Origin: an uncultured Bacteroidia bacterium
Lineage (GTDB): Bacteria; Bacteroidota; Bacteroidia; Bacteroidales; UBA932
Direction of reading: 5' to 3'
Length of the DNA: 64,000 bases
NCBI GenBank assembly: GCA_902762435.1
Contig: CACWOH010000013.1
Coordinates: 1 to 64,000, forward strand
Shown here one piece after another: positions 34,779 through 42,795 of the stretch. Position 1 is the stretch's first letter, and every line of letters starts with the position of its first letter. The notes under the pieces are model-generated. The model saw only the letters and a program-made list of their open reading frames with translations, searched no databases and was not told the DNA's origin. The position numbers were made by a program, and so were the translations under genes.

Positions 34779-35373
34779 GGATTTCGCGGAATATCCCGTA
34801 CAGGGCCTCCCCGGTGCTTGCGTTCAAGGCAAGATCCTCCGGGGAGGCTCCTTTTTCTGCCGTGTTGCCGCCGCACAGGTCCACCCCCAGCAGCGGGCGG
34901 AAGCCGGCGACGCGGCGCAGCGCCCGCGTCAGTTCCGGAAGCGTCATCCCGCCCTGGTCCCAGTCCGTCCGCGCGAACTTCGGGGACAGGACGTCCAGGT
35001 CGACGGACAGATAGACCGGCAGCAGCGGAAGCTCCTCCAGGGCGGGGAAGTCCGCCGACGAACGGATCCAGACGTCCGTGTGGCAACAGGGGAGCCGGCG
35101 CGCCGCAGCCACCCACCCGCCGCAGCTGAGCAGTTCGCCGCCGAAGGCGCCGGCCTGGTCGTCCGGATGGTTGTCGAACAGGACCAGGGAGAACGGCTCG
35201 CGGAGCCGCTCCAGCCAGAAGAGGGTCTGGTAATGATAGTCGCCCGTACCGATATAATGGAACGCACCGACGGGCAGGCCGGCAATTTCGCGCCGGATCC
35301 GGTCCGCACTTTCCGCCGAACAATAGCAATTCGTACCCTCCAGATGCGAGAAATCGACATTTATCCGCTCCAT
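34771..35373 (-). CDS. arginase/ureohydrolase-fold protein
   Basis: 200 aa from ATG 35373, short for the family (about 300). Metal-site motifs are visible: GDYHY near residue 50, LFDNHPDDQ (DxHxD) near 70, and VYLSVDLDVLSPKF (SxDxD) near 125, with a late GVDLCGGN where arginases have a conserved Glu region. The substrate could be a guanidino compound or something else; the shortened C-terminus makes arginase activity uncertain. It overlaps the end of the convergent TonB-domain gene by 8 nt and contains that gene's terminator. Confidence 0.7.
   Translation of the reverse strand: MERINVDFSHLEGTNCYCSAESADRIRREIAGLPVGAFHYIGTGDYHYQTLFWLERLREPFSLVLFDNHPDDQAGAFGGELLSCGGWVAAARRLPCCHTDVWIRSSADFPALEELPLLPVYLSVDLDVLSPKFARTDWDQGGMTLPELTRALRRVAGFRPLLGVDLCGGNTAEKGASPEDLALNASTGEALYGIFREILI
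34805..34855 (+). terminator. intrinsic terminator for the TonB-domain gene, inside the arginase-like CDS
   Basis: The perfect 10-bp stem GCCTCCCCGG (34805-34814) / CCGGGGAGGC (34839-34848), loop 24 nt, is followed by TCCTTTTT. It is read only rightward. Confidence 0.65.
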
Positions 35374-35380
35374 AACAGCG

Positions 35381-35388
35381 TAAAAATA
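35381..35388 (-). promoter_or_regulatory. candidate -7 element TATTTTTA (arginase-like gene)
   Basis: One mismatch to TAnnTTTG on the minus strand, 7 nt before the ATG at 35373. Confidence 0.35.
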
Positions 35389-35409
35389 AGAAAAATCAAA
35401 AAAAAAACC

Positions 35410-35417
35410 TATATTTG
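35410..35417 (+). promoter_or_regulatory. promoter -7 element TATATTTG (gcv operon)
   Basis: Exact TAnnTTTG, 24 nt before the ATG at 35442. The leader is too short for a glycine riboswitch. Confidence 0.65.
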
Positions 35418-35441
35418 TTGAATTGAACACGGTTTTGTAGA

Positions 35442-35906
35442 ATGCCCGAAACAGGACTTGCCCCGCTGGATCCCGAGAAGATCTACTACTCGATGGACGA
35501 GTTGACGCTCGACACCGAGGAGGGTCCCCAGACGCTCCGCCTGGGCGCCTGGCTGAACGTGGACCCGGTCCGGATCCACCGGATGATCATGCGCGACAAG
35601 GTCCTGCAGGTCGATCAGATGGAAGTGTACAATCCGCTGGTCAGCAAGCTCCGCCGGGCCGACCCGGACTATTACAAGAAATTCATGGGCCTCCGCCTTG
35701 TCATCGACTATCCCGGCTACAGTTCCGGCATCCTGGCCAAGATCCCCTTTGAGAACGACCCCGTAGGCTTCTACAAATGGTGGCGGAAGGGCCGCCACGA
35801 AGACAAGGTCTATCTGTCCCTGGGCAACCAGGTCCGGCTTTTCCAGAAAGTGGCGATCATGGACCCCAAGATGATTCTCAAGAAAGACCTCGAAATCCTG
35901 AAATAA
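35442..35906 (+). CDS. hypothetical protein, 154 aa, first gene of the glycine cleavage operon
   Basis: A soluble protein, no signal peptide. Notable segments are MDELTLDTEEGPQTLRLGAWLN and a basic C-terminal part with YKWWRKGRHEDKVYLSLGNQ. No family recognised. It is the promoter-proximal gene, 25 nt upstream of gcvT, so it is likely cotranscribed with the glycine cleavage genes. Whether it belongs to that pathway cannot be told. Confidence 0.65.
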   Translation: MPETGLAPLDPEKIYYSMDELTLDTEEGPQTLRLGAWLNVDPVRIHRMIMRDKVLQVDQMEVYNPLVSKLRRADPDYYKKFMGLRLVIDYPGYSSGILAKIPFENDPVGFYKWWRKGRHEDKVYLSLGNQVRLFQKVAIMDPKMILKKDLEILK

Positions 35907-35931
35907 ACTAAAACAACAGCCAATAGCCAAT

Positions 35932-37035
35932 ATGGACAATCCTTTGAAGAAGACTTGTCTGCACGACCTCCACGTGGGGCTCGGTGCCAAGATGAGCCCT
36001 TTCGCCGGTTTTGACATGCCGATCCAGTACAGCGGCATCATCGACGAACACAATGCGGTACGCCACGCGGTCGGCGTGTTCGACGTTTCCCACATGGGGG
36101 AGATCTTCGTCAGCGGCCCCGACGCGGAGAGTTTCGTCAATTACGTTTTCACCAACGACATCCGCCCGATGGTCCCCGGCCAGATCCTCTACGGAATGAT
36201 GCTCTACCACGACGGCGGCACGGTGGACGACCTGCTCGTCTACAAGGAATTCGAGCCGCAGCACTACCTGCTGGTCGTGAACGCATCCAACGTGGACAAG
36301 GACTATGCCTGGCTGCGCGAACAGTCCGAGGCCTTCGACGTCCGCCTGGACGACCAGTCCGAGGCCTGGGGGCAGATCGCCGTCCAGGGCCCCGGGGCCG
36401 AGACGGCCGTCAAGGACCTGCTCGGATTCCCGGAAGCGGCGAACATCGCCTTCTACAACTTCCTGGACCTCGAGCGCGACGGCGTCCGCGTGATCCTCAG
36501 CCGCACCGGCTATACCGGCGAAGACGGCTTCGAGATCTACGCCGCTCCGGATTTCATCCGCGCCTGCTGGCAGAAACTGATGGACGGCGGCGTGAAGCCC
36601 TGCGGCCTGGGCTGCCGTGACACGCTCCGCTTCGAGGCGGGCCTGCCGCTTTACGGCGACGAACTGACGGCCGACATCTCCCCGGTGATGGCCGGGCTCG
36701 GGATGTTCTGCAAGCTGGACAAGCCGGAATTCATCGGCAAGTCTGCCCTGGAGGAGCAGAAGTCGCTGGGCGTGGCCCGCAAGCTCGTGGGTATCGAACT
36801 GGAAGACAAGGCCGTGCCGCGCAACGGCTACCCGGTGGAACTGGAAGACGGTTTCGAGGTGGGCGTCGTGACCACGGGCTACCACTCCATCTCCCTGGAG
36901 AAGAGCCTCTGCTTCGCCCTGGTGGACAGCGCCTACGCCGCCCTGGGCACGCCGCTCTGGGTCCGCGTGCGCAAGCGCAGCTTCCCCGGCATCGTGGTCA
37001 AGAAGCGCTTCTATCAGACCAAGTACAAGAAATAA
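35932..37035 (+). CDS. gcvT: aminomethyltransferase (glycine cleavage T protein)
   Basis: 367 aa, normal length. Family motifs: HAVGVFDVSHMGEIFVSGPDA near residue 40, TNDIRPM, an Asp in GYTGEDGFEIY (catalytic region) and CGLGCRDTLRFEAGLPLYG. It transfers the methylene group from the H protein's aminomethyl-lipoyl arm to tetrahydrofolate, releasing ammonia. Followed by gcvH, gcvPA and gcvPB in one operon. Confidence 0.96.
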   Translation: MDNPLKKTCLHDLHVGLGAKMSPFAGFDMPIQYSGIIDEHNAVRHAVGVFDVSHMGEIFVSGPDAESFVNYVFTNDIRPMVPGQILYGMMLYHDGGTVDDLLVYKEFEPQHYLLVVNASNVDKDYAWLREQSEAFDVRLDDQSEAWGQIAVQGPGAETAVKDLLGFPEAANIAFYNFLDLERDGVRVILSRTGYTGEDGFEIYAAPDFIRACWQKLMDGGVKPCGLGCRDTLRFEAGLPLYGDELTADISPVMAGLGMFCKLDKPEFIGKSALEEQKSLGVARKLVGIELEDKAVPRNGYPVELEDGFEVGVVTTGYHSISLEKSLCFALVDSAYAALGTPLWVRVRKRSFPGIVVKKRFYQTKYKK

Positions 37036-37054
37036 CCACTAAAACATATTATCT

Positions 37055-37432
37055 ATGAGCAAGATTGCAGAGGGACTCCTCTACAGCGAATCCCACGAAT
37101 GGGTCAGAGTCGATGGCAACGTGGCCATCATCGGCGTTTCCGATTTCGCACAGGCTGAAATGGGGGACATCACCTATGTCGAGATGCCCGACGTCGACGA
37201 CGAAGTGTCCGCCGGCGAAGACTTCGGCGCCCTGGAAAGCGTCAAGACGTCCAGTGAACTCGTCGCCCCCGTCTCCGGCCGTGTCGTCGCCCGCAACGAC
37301 GAACTCGAAGACAAGCCCGAACTGATCAACGAAGATGCCTACGAGGCCTGGATCATCAAGGTCGAGATGTCCGACAAGAGCGAGCTCGACAAGCTGATGA
37401 ACGCCGCCGCTTACACCAACATCGCCGGTTAG
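37055..37432 (+). CDS. gcvH: glycine cleavage system H protein
   Basis: 125 aa. Lipoyl domain with the modified Lys in GALESVKTSSELVAPVSG near residue 65. It carries the aminomethyl intermediate between P, T and L proteins. The spacing to gcvT (19 nt) and gcvPA (4 nt) supports a single transcript. The lipoyl-dehydrogenase (L) gene is not in the window. Confidence 0.96.
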   Translation: MSKIAEGLLYSESHEWVRVDGNVAIIGVSDFAQAEMGDITYVEMPDVDDEVSAGEDFGALESVKTSSELVAPVSGRVVARNDELEDKPELINEDAYEAWIIKVEMSDKSELDKLMNAAAYTNIAG

Positions 37433-37436
37433 GGAC

Positions 37437-38741
37437 ATGGGAGCATTCAGCTATTTTCCTCACACTGAGGAAGATATCCGCGTAATGCTCGAAAGGATCG
37501 GTGTCGGGTCGATGGACGACCTCTATGCCGATGTCCCTGCGGATTTCATCTATAAAGGGGAGTACGACCTGCCGTCCGCGATGAGCGAACAGCAGGTTCG
37601 TGACTTTTTCGAGAGCCTGGCCTCCAAGAACACCCGCCTGAAGGTATTCGTGGGCCAGGGAGCCTACGACCACTACGTGCCGTCCGTAATCCCGTACATC
37701 ACTTCGCGCAGCGAATTCCTGACCGCCTACACGCCGTACCAGTGCGAGATCTCGCAGGGCACGCTCCGTTACATCTTCGAGTGGCAGTCGATGATCTGCC
37801 GGCTCACCGGCCTGGACTGCGCCAACGCCTCGATGTACGACGGCCCGACGGCCGCCGCGGAAGCCATGCGCATGTGCGTGGCCAGCGCCAAGCGGCGCAA
37901 CTCCGTCCTGGTGTCCGCCCGGCTGCTGCCGAACGTCATCGAGACCATCCAGACCTACGCCAAATACGCCGGCATCAACGTCGTCGTATCCGATACGGTC
38001 TTCGAGGACGCGGCGGAAGGCGTACTTGACCTCGCAGGCGTCATCGTCCCGTCCATCAACCGCTTCGGCGTGATCGAGAACCACCTCGGCCTCGCGGACC
38101 TCGTCCACGAAATGGGCGCCCTGCTCGTCGAATACTGCGACCCGTCCGCCCTCGCCGTCGTGAAGTCGCCGGCCGAATGGGGCGCCGACATCGCCGTAGG
38201 CGACGGCCAGAGCCTCGGCATTCCGCTGTGCTTCGGCGGTCCGTACGTGGGCTTCATGGCCTGCACCGCCGCCCTGATGCGCAAACTTCCCGGCCGCATC
38301 GTCGGAGAGACCACCGACGCCTCCGGCAAGCGCTGCTACGTCCTGACGCTCCAGGCGCGCGAGCAGCACATCCGCCGCGAGAAAGCTACGTCGAACATCT
38401 GCTCCAACGAATCCCTGATGGCACTCTGGTGCACCGTATACCTGTCGCTGATGGGTCCGGAAGGCATGCGCAGGGTCAACGCCCTCTGCTACGAAGGCGC
38501 GCACTACCTGCACGACGCCCTGCTCGCCACGGGCAAGTTCCAGCGCGTCTTCGACGCCGACTTCCTCAAGGAATTCTGCCTCAAGCCGCTCTGCCCGGTC
38601 CACAAACTCCAGAAGGCCCTGCTCGACGCCGGCTTCTTCGCCGCCCTGCAGACCGAGGAAGGCTACGTGACCTTCTGCGTCACGGAAAAGCACACCCGTG
38701 AGGAGATGGACCGCATCGTCGAAATCGTCAAATCAATCTAA
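37437..38741 (+). CDS. gcvPA: glycine dehydrogenase (decarboxylating) subunit 1
   Basis: 434 aa, the N-terminal half of a split P protein. Motifs: SYFPHTEEDIRVMLERIG at the start, GAYDHYVPSVI, TPYQCEISQGTLRYIFEWQSMICRLTG, and MYDGPTAAAEAMRM. With GcvPB it forms the heterotetrameric decarboxylase. The final segment KLQKALLDAGFFAALQTEEGYVTFCV is complete. Many Bacteroidota have a single fused gcvP; this one is the two-gene form. Confidence 0.95.
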   Translation: MGAFSYFPHTEEDIRVMLERIGVGSMDDLYADVPADFIYKGEYDLPSAMSEQQVRDFFESLASKNTRLKVFVGQGAYDHYVPSVIPYITSRSEFLTAYTPYQCEISQGTLRYIFEWQSMICRLTGLDCANASMYDGPTAAAEAMRMCVASAKRRNSVLVSARLLPNVIETIQTYAKYAGINVVVSDTVFEDAAEGVLDLAGVIVPSINRFGVIENHLGLADLVHEMGALLVEYCDPSALAVVKSPAEWGADIAVGDGQSLGIPLCFGGPYVGFMACTAALMRKLPGRIVGETTDASGKRCYVLTLQAREQHIRREKATSNICSNESLMALWCTVYLSLMGPEGMRRVNALCYEGAHYLHDALLATGKFQRVFDADFLKEFCLKPLCPVHKLQKALLDAGFFAALQTEEGYVTFCVTEKHTREEMDRIVEIVKSI

Positions 38742-38756
38742 CGGGAGGGCTGCGAT

Positions 38757-40244
38757 ATGAAATACTACGACAAACTCATTTTCGAACTCTCCAAGCCCGG
38801 CCGCATCGGCTTCTCCCTTCCCAGACCTGCTGACCGGCAGCAGCTGCCCTTCGGAAACACTGCCACCCTCGGCACGTTAAGAGGGGGGACCGCAAGCGAA
38901 GCGCAGCGGTGGGGTCCGAAGGACGTTTCCGAAGGGCAGGCTGCTGCTGGCAGCAAAGTATGCAGTAAAGTATGGCGGGAGGCTCCGCTGGACCTGCCGG
39001 AAGTCAGCGAGGTGGACGTGGTACGCCACTACACGAACCTCAGCCAGATGAACTTCGGCGTCGACACAGGCTTCTACCCGCTCGGCTCCTGCACGATGAA
39101 ATACAACCCCAAGATCAACGAAGAGATCGCGGGGATCCCGGGATTCGCCGGCCTGCACCCCCTGCAGCCCAACGAAACAGTCAAAGGCGCCTTCGAAGTC
39201 CTCGTGGGGATGGACAAGGCCCTCGCCGCCATCACGGGCATGAAGCACTTCACCTTCCTGCCCTGCGCCGGCGCCCACGGTGAACTCACCGGCCTGATGC
39301 TGATGCGCGAATACCACATGAGCCGCGGCGACACGGCCCGCACCAAGGTCATCGTCCCCGACAGCGCCCACGGCACCAACCCCGCCTCGGCGGCGGTCTG
39401 CGGCCTGGACATCGTCGTCGTCAAGTCCAAGGAAGACGGCCTCGTGGACGTCGAAGCCCTCAAGGGCCTGCTCGGCCCGGACATCGCGGGCATCATGCTC
39501 ACGAACCCCAACACGCTGGGCCTCTTCGAGCGCGACATCAAGCAGATCGCGGAACTCGTCCACGGCTGCGGCGGCCTGCTCTACTACGACGGGGCGAACA
39601 TGAACCCGCTGCTGGGCATGGTCCGTCCCGGCGACATGGGCTTCGACATCATGCACCTGAACCTGCACAAGACCTTCTCGACGCCCCACGGCGGCGGCGG
39701 TCCCGGCGCGGGTCCGGTCGGCGTGTCCGACAAGGTGCTCCCGTTCCTGCACATCCCGCGCGTGAGCGGCTTCCACGGCAACTTCGGCATCATCCTGCGC
39801 GCCTACGCGTACATCCTGATGCTGGGCCGTGAGCACATCAAACTGGCGGGCAAGTTCGCCACCCTGAGCGCCAACTACATCAAGGAATCGCTCAAGGACT
39901 GCTACAAGCTGCCCATCCCGTCCGTCTGCAAGCACGAGTTCGTCTTCGACGGTCTGCTGGACGACAACGGCGTCACCACGCTGGACGTCGCCAAGCGCCT
40001 GCTGGACTACGGCTTCCACGCGCCGACCATCTATTTCCCGCTCCTGTTCCACCAGGCCATCATGATCGAGCCCACGGAAACCGAGTCGCTCGAGACCCTG
40101 GATGCGTTCATCGCCGTGATGCGCAAGATCGCGGAAGAGGCGAAGACGGACCCGGAGTTGCTGCACGGTGCGCCGCACAACACGCCCATCGGCCGTCCCG
40201 ACGAGACGACCGCCGCGCGCCAACCGGTCCTGAAATATGAATAA
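38757..40244 (+). CDS. gcvPB: glycine dehydrogenase (decarboxylating) subunit 2, with in-frame palindromic insert
   Basis: 495 aa. The PLP-binding Lys is in the conserved segment [21 protein letters not shown]. The N-terminus is normal up to [10 protein letters not shown] (residue 22). The next roughly 52 residues, rich in Gln/Gly/Ala/Arg, do not look like the family and coincide with a palindromic DNA element. The normal sequence resumes at [20 protein letters not shown]. The frame stays open, so the protein may still be made with the insert in a surface loop near the N-terminus. Confidence 0.92.
   Translation: MKYYDKLIFELSKPGRIGFSLPRPADRQQLPFGNTATLGTLRGGTASEAQRWGPKDVSEGQAAAGSKVCSKVWREAPLDLPEVSEVDVVRHYTNLSQMNFGVDTGFYPLGSCTMKYNPKINEEIAGIPGFAGLHPLQPNETVKGAFEVLVGMDKALAAITGMKHFTFLPCAGAHGELTGLMLMREYHMSRGDTARTKVIVPDSAHGTNPASAAVCGLDIVVVKSKEDGLVDVEALKGLLGPDIAGIMLTNPNTLGLFERDIKQIAELVHGCGGLLYYDGANMNPLLGMVRPGDMGFDIMHLNLHKTFSTPHGGGGPGAGPVGVSDKVLPFLHIPRVSGFHGNFGIILRAYAYILMLGREHIKLAGKFATLSANYIKESLKDCYKLPIPSVCKHEFVFDGLLDDNGVTTLDVAKRLLDYGFHAPTIYFPLLFHQAIMIEPTETESLETLDAFIAVMRKIAEEAKTDPELLHGAPHNTPIGRPDETTAARQPVLKYE
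38830..38953. repeat. palindromic repeat element inserted in gcvPB
   Basis: Inverted arms 38830-38858 and 38925-38953. The inner 15 bp, CTGCCCTTCGGAAAC (38844-38858), pair perfectly with 38925-38939; the outer part pairs with a one-base shift (GCAGCAG blocks). The 66-nt centre contains a smaller GGACC...GGTCC inverted pair (38887-38891 and 38913-38917). Immediately after it is a direct repeat AAAGTATG (38955-38962 and 38967-38974). Confidence 0.8.
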
Positions 40245-41013
40245 GCGGCAGAAAGCCCTGATCGTGCTGCTGACCCCCTTCGTACTGGGATTCCTGCTCG
40301 GACTCCTGGTCGGAGGGGGTTGCAGCAAGAAGGAGCGTCCCCCGAAGAAGGAGAAGACCGCCACCGTGGCGGACAGCCTCGCCCGGGAGAATGCCGCCGA
40401 AGAGGAAGGGGAGGACGACGTGGACGGAACGGGGGAGTCCACCGCGAAGGAGATCATCTACTACACCAAGCTGATGTCCTACGGACAGGTGTTCAATGAC
40501 ATCAACGAGGTCCATCTGGAAAAGGCGCGCGCCGTGGGCCTGCGCAAGGTGCCTGAGAAGCGGGACGACATCGACACCCAGCGGCTCGTCCGGATCGACG
40601 ACAGCGACTACCTCGTGATCGACAACCTGCGCTACTCGGTGCCATATCTGACCAAAAACGCGGCCGCCGAACTGAACCGCATCGCCGTCGCTTTCCACGA
40701 CTCGCTCACACGCAAGCAGTTCCCGGTCTACCAGCTCGTCTGCTCCTCGATCCTGCGGACCGAGGAAGACGTCGCGAATCTCCGGAAGAGCGGCAATCCC
40801 AACGCTTCCGACAACTCCGCACACTGCTACGGCACCACTTTCGACATTACCTACACGCGCTACTGGCGCGATGAGGAAACCGATGAGTTCATGCAGCCGT
40901 ATGAGCTCACGAAGGTGCTCGCCGAGGTGCTGCGCGACGAGAAGGCGGCCGGCCGCATCCTCGTGAAATACGAACGGAAGGAACACTGCTTCCACATCAC
41001 TTCCACGAAATAA
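40237..41013 (+). CDS. DUF5715-like, M15-peptidase-fold exported protein
   Basis: 258 aa; the ATG overlaps the gcvPB end by 8 nt. One N-terminal membrane helix with a Cys right after it (LVGGGCSKK), so it is either a lipoprotein or membrane-anchored, followed by a Lys/Glu-rich linker. The C-terminal half has [14 protein letters not shown] and HCFHIT, arranged like the SxHxxGxxxD and HxH zinc motifs of M15 peptidases. I match it to DUF5715 from Bacteroidota. A periplasmic peptidoglycan peptidase is a reasonable inference; the link with glycine cleavage is probably only transcriptional. Confidence 0.75.
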   Translation: MNKRQKALIVLLTPFVLGFLLGLLVGGGCSKKERPPKKEKTATVADSLARENAAEEEGEDDVDGTGESTAKEIIYYTKLMSYGQVFNDINEVHLEKARAVGLRKVPEKRDDIDTQRLVRIDDSDYLVIDNLRYSVPYLTKNAAAELNRIAVAFHDSLTRKQFPVYQLVCSSILRTEEDVANLRKSGNPNASDNSAHCYGTTFDITYTRYWRDEETDEFMQPYELTKVLAEVLRDEKAAGRILVKYERKEHCFHITSTK

Positions 41014-41037
41014 CGAAACACTCAACCACAACCCATC

Positions 41038-42114
41038 ATGAACACGAAGAAAACTTTTGCGCTGCTCCTCCCGCTGCTGGCCGCAGGCGTTGTCGCCCTG
41101 GCCCAGACCGGGCGTACGCAGGTCATCGAAGGCGGCGGTACCGGTGCCTACAAGTCCGTCGCCGTGGAGGACACGAGCCTCCCGACCCACACCATTTACC
41201 GGCCGGAGAACCTGAAGGCCTATGTGAGCGAGAACGGCAGGATTCCCGTCCTGCTGTATGCCAACGGCGCCTGCGCCAACAACAACCTGGAGATGAGCCG
41301 CCTGCTCAGCGAGGTGGCCTCCCACGGCTACATCATCCTGGCCATCGGCCCCTATCAGGACATGCCCGACGAAGCGTTCTATGCCCAATGGAAAGGCGTC
41401 GTGCGGGGCTGGTATCCCGAGACCAAGCCCGTGGCCATCATGGGCAACGGCGAACGCCTGACCCCATACACGGAGGCTGAACTGGCCGCCCGCGCCGCCG
41501 AGCAGGAAGCCGCCCGGAAGGCTGCCGAGGCGGCCGCAAAGAAGAACCGCAACAAGAAGCCCGTCGTCACGGTGGAACCCTTCCGCACCTACGCCCGGCA
41601 ACTGCTGGAGGCGCTGGACTGGCTGACCGACCAGAACGGGAACGAGGAAAGCGAATACTACCACCTGATCGACCTCGAGAAGGTGGCCGCGATGGGGCAG
41701 TCCTGCGGCGGCGCCCAGGTGCTGGGCGTGGCCCACGACCCGCGCATCAAGACCTGCATGATCTTCAACTCCGGCATCGGCGAGATGTCGATGAGCGGCG
41801 CGTCCAAGAAGTCCCTGGCCAACCTGCACACTCCGATGCTCTACATCAACGGCGGCACCGCGGACGTGGCCTACAACAACGCCAACGGCGACTGGGGCCG
41901 CATTGCGGATGATATCCCCGTGGTCAAGATCTCCACGCTCGACGGCCACCACGGTACCTATTACGAGAAGAACGCCGGCGCCTTCGCCGTCGTGGCCCGG
42001 ATGTGGCTGAACTGGCAGCTGAAGGGTATCGTGGGCGACTCCGCACTCTTCATGAACGACGAGTACGGGAAGACCTTCTACCCGCAGTGGACCTTCGACC
42101 GCAAGAACTGGTAG
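41038..42114 (+). CDS. secreted alpha/beta-hydrolase-fold protein
   Basis: 358 aa with signal peptide (to ALAQ). Alpha/beta-hydrolase features: a strand PVLLYANGACANN (oxyanion region), nucleophile elbow AMGQSCGGAQ, late Asp region INGGTADVAYNN and His in LDGHHGTYY. A roughly 30-residue Ala/Lys/Glu helix with a basic end (around residues 145-180) is inserted before the nucleophile. It resembles dienelactone-hydrolase or PET-hydrolase-like exported esterases. Substrate unknown. Confidence 0.75.
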   Translation: MNTKKTFALLLPLLAAGVVALAQTGRTQVIEGGGTGAYKSVAVEDTSLPTHTIYRPENLKAYVSENGRIPVLLYANGACANNNLEMSRLLSEVASHGYIILAIGPYQDMPDEAFYAQWKGVVRGWYPETKPVAIMGNGERLTPYTEAELAARAAEQEAARKAAEAAAKKNRNKKPVVTVEPFRTYARQLLEALDWLTDQNGNEESEYYHLIDLEKVAAMGQSCGGAQVLGVAHDPRIKTCMIFNSGIGEMSMSGASKKSLANLHTPMLYINGGTADVAYNNANGDWGRIADDIPVVKISTLDGHHGTYYEKNAGAFAVVARMWLNWQLKGIVGDSALFMNDEYGKTFYPQWTFDRKNW

Positions 42115-42120
42115 CGGGAA

Positions 42121-42786
42121 CTATTCTATTTCGAGGACGGTCAGGACACCGTCCGAAACCCGGAATCTGACATTACGGCCTTCGTACAGGAGGCCGTAAA
42201 TCCGTTCCGGGTCGTCCTGGTAGGACGGGCGCGGGTCCTGCGAGAGGATCTCCAGCAGGCCGTCCACGCTGTCGGCGGAAAGATCTTGGAAGACGCTTTT
42301 GGGCAGCCGGACTTCCAGCGGTTTCCACTCGTGGTCGTCCACGAAGCCGCTGCGGGCGCCGGGATGGCTGTCGGCGTATTCCACATAGGGTTTGATGTCG
42401 TAGATGGGCGTGCCGTCCGCCAGGTCGGCGCCAAGTACGTGGATCTCGCCTTTTTCAAGATCGATGGATTCGATGCGTACCGAACTGAGGCCCAACGGAT
42501 TGGGGCGATAGGGGGAGCGGGAGGCGAACACCCCGACTCGCTCGTTTCCGCCCAGGCGGGGCGGCCGGACGGTCAGGCCGTCCGGCACGTCTTCGCGGTT
42601 CAGGTGGAAGCCCCAGAGGAGCCAGAGCCAGTCGAAACCGTCCAGCCCGCGGAGCGCGTCCGGGCTGCGGTATGGCGGCTCCAAAACGACGGTACCCCGC
42701 AGGGAGCCGGCCAGACCGGCCTGGCGGGGAATACCGAATTTCTCCGGAAGCGGAGCCCGGAAAACAGCAACAGTTTTAAGTTCCAT
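42121..42786 (-). CDS. trmO: tRNA (adenine37-N6)-methyltransferase TrmO (TsaA family)
   Basis: 221 aa. Begins with a beta-barrel TsaA domain: KFGIPRQAGLAGSLRGTVVLEPPYR and WLLWGFH, with the SAM-site motif ASRSPYRPNPLGLSSVRIESID. It methylates t6A37 in tRNA-Thr type anticodon loops. The C-terminal 70 residues, including RPSYQDDPERIYGLLYEGRNVRF, fit the accessory domain of E. coli TrmO. It lies 9 nt downstream of the M23 gene on the same strand. Confidence 0.92.
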   Translation of the reverse strand: MELKTVAVFRAPLPEKFGIPRQAGLAGSLRGTVVLEPPYRSPDALRGLDGFDWLWLLWGFHLNREDVPDGLTVRPPRLGGNERVGVFASRSPYRPNPLGLSSVRIESIDLEKGEIHVLGADLADGTPIYDIKPYVEYADSHPGARSGFVDDHEWKPLEVRLPKSVFQDLSADSVDGLLEILSQDPRPSYQDDPERIYGLLYEGRNVRFRVSDGVLTVLEIE

Positions 42787-42795
42787 AGGTCAGTG

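Noticed and set aside
34815-34838. A possible small RNA in the 24-nt loop region
   Set aside because: It is just the loop of a terminator hairpin inside the arginase-like CDS; no own promoter.
35374-35441. Glycine riboswitch upstream of the gcv operon
   Set aside because: The leader from the predicted TSS to the first ATG is about 20 nt, far too short for an aptamer.
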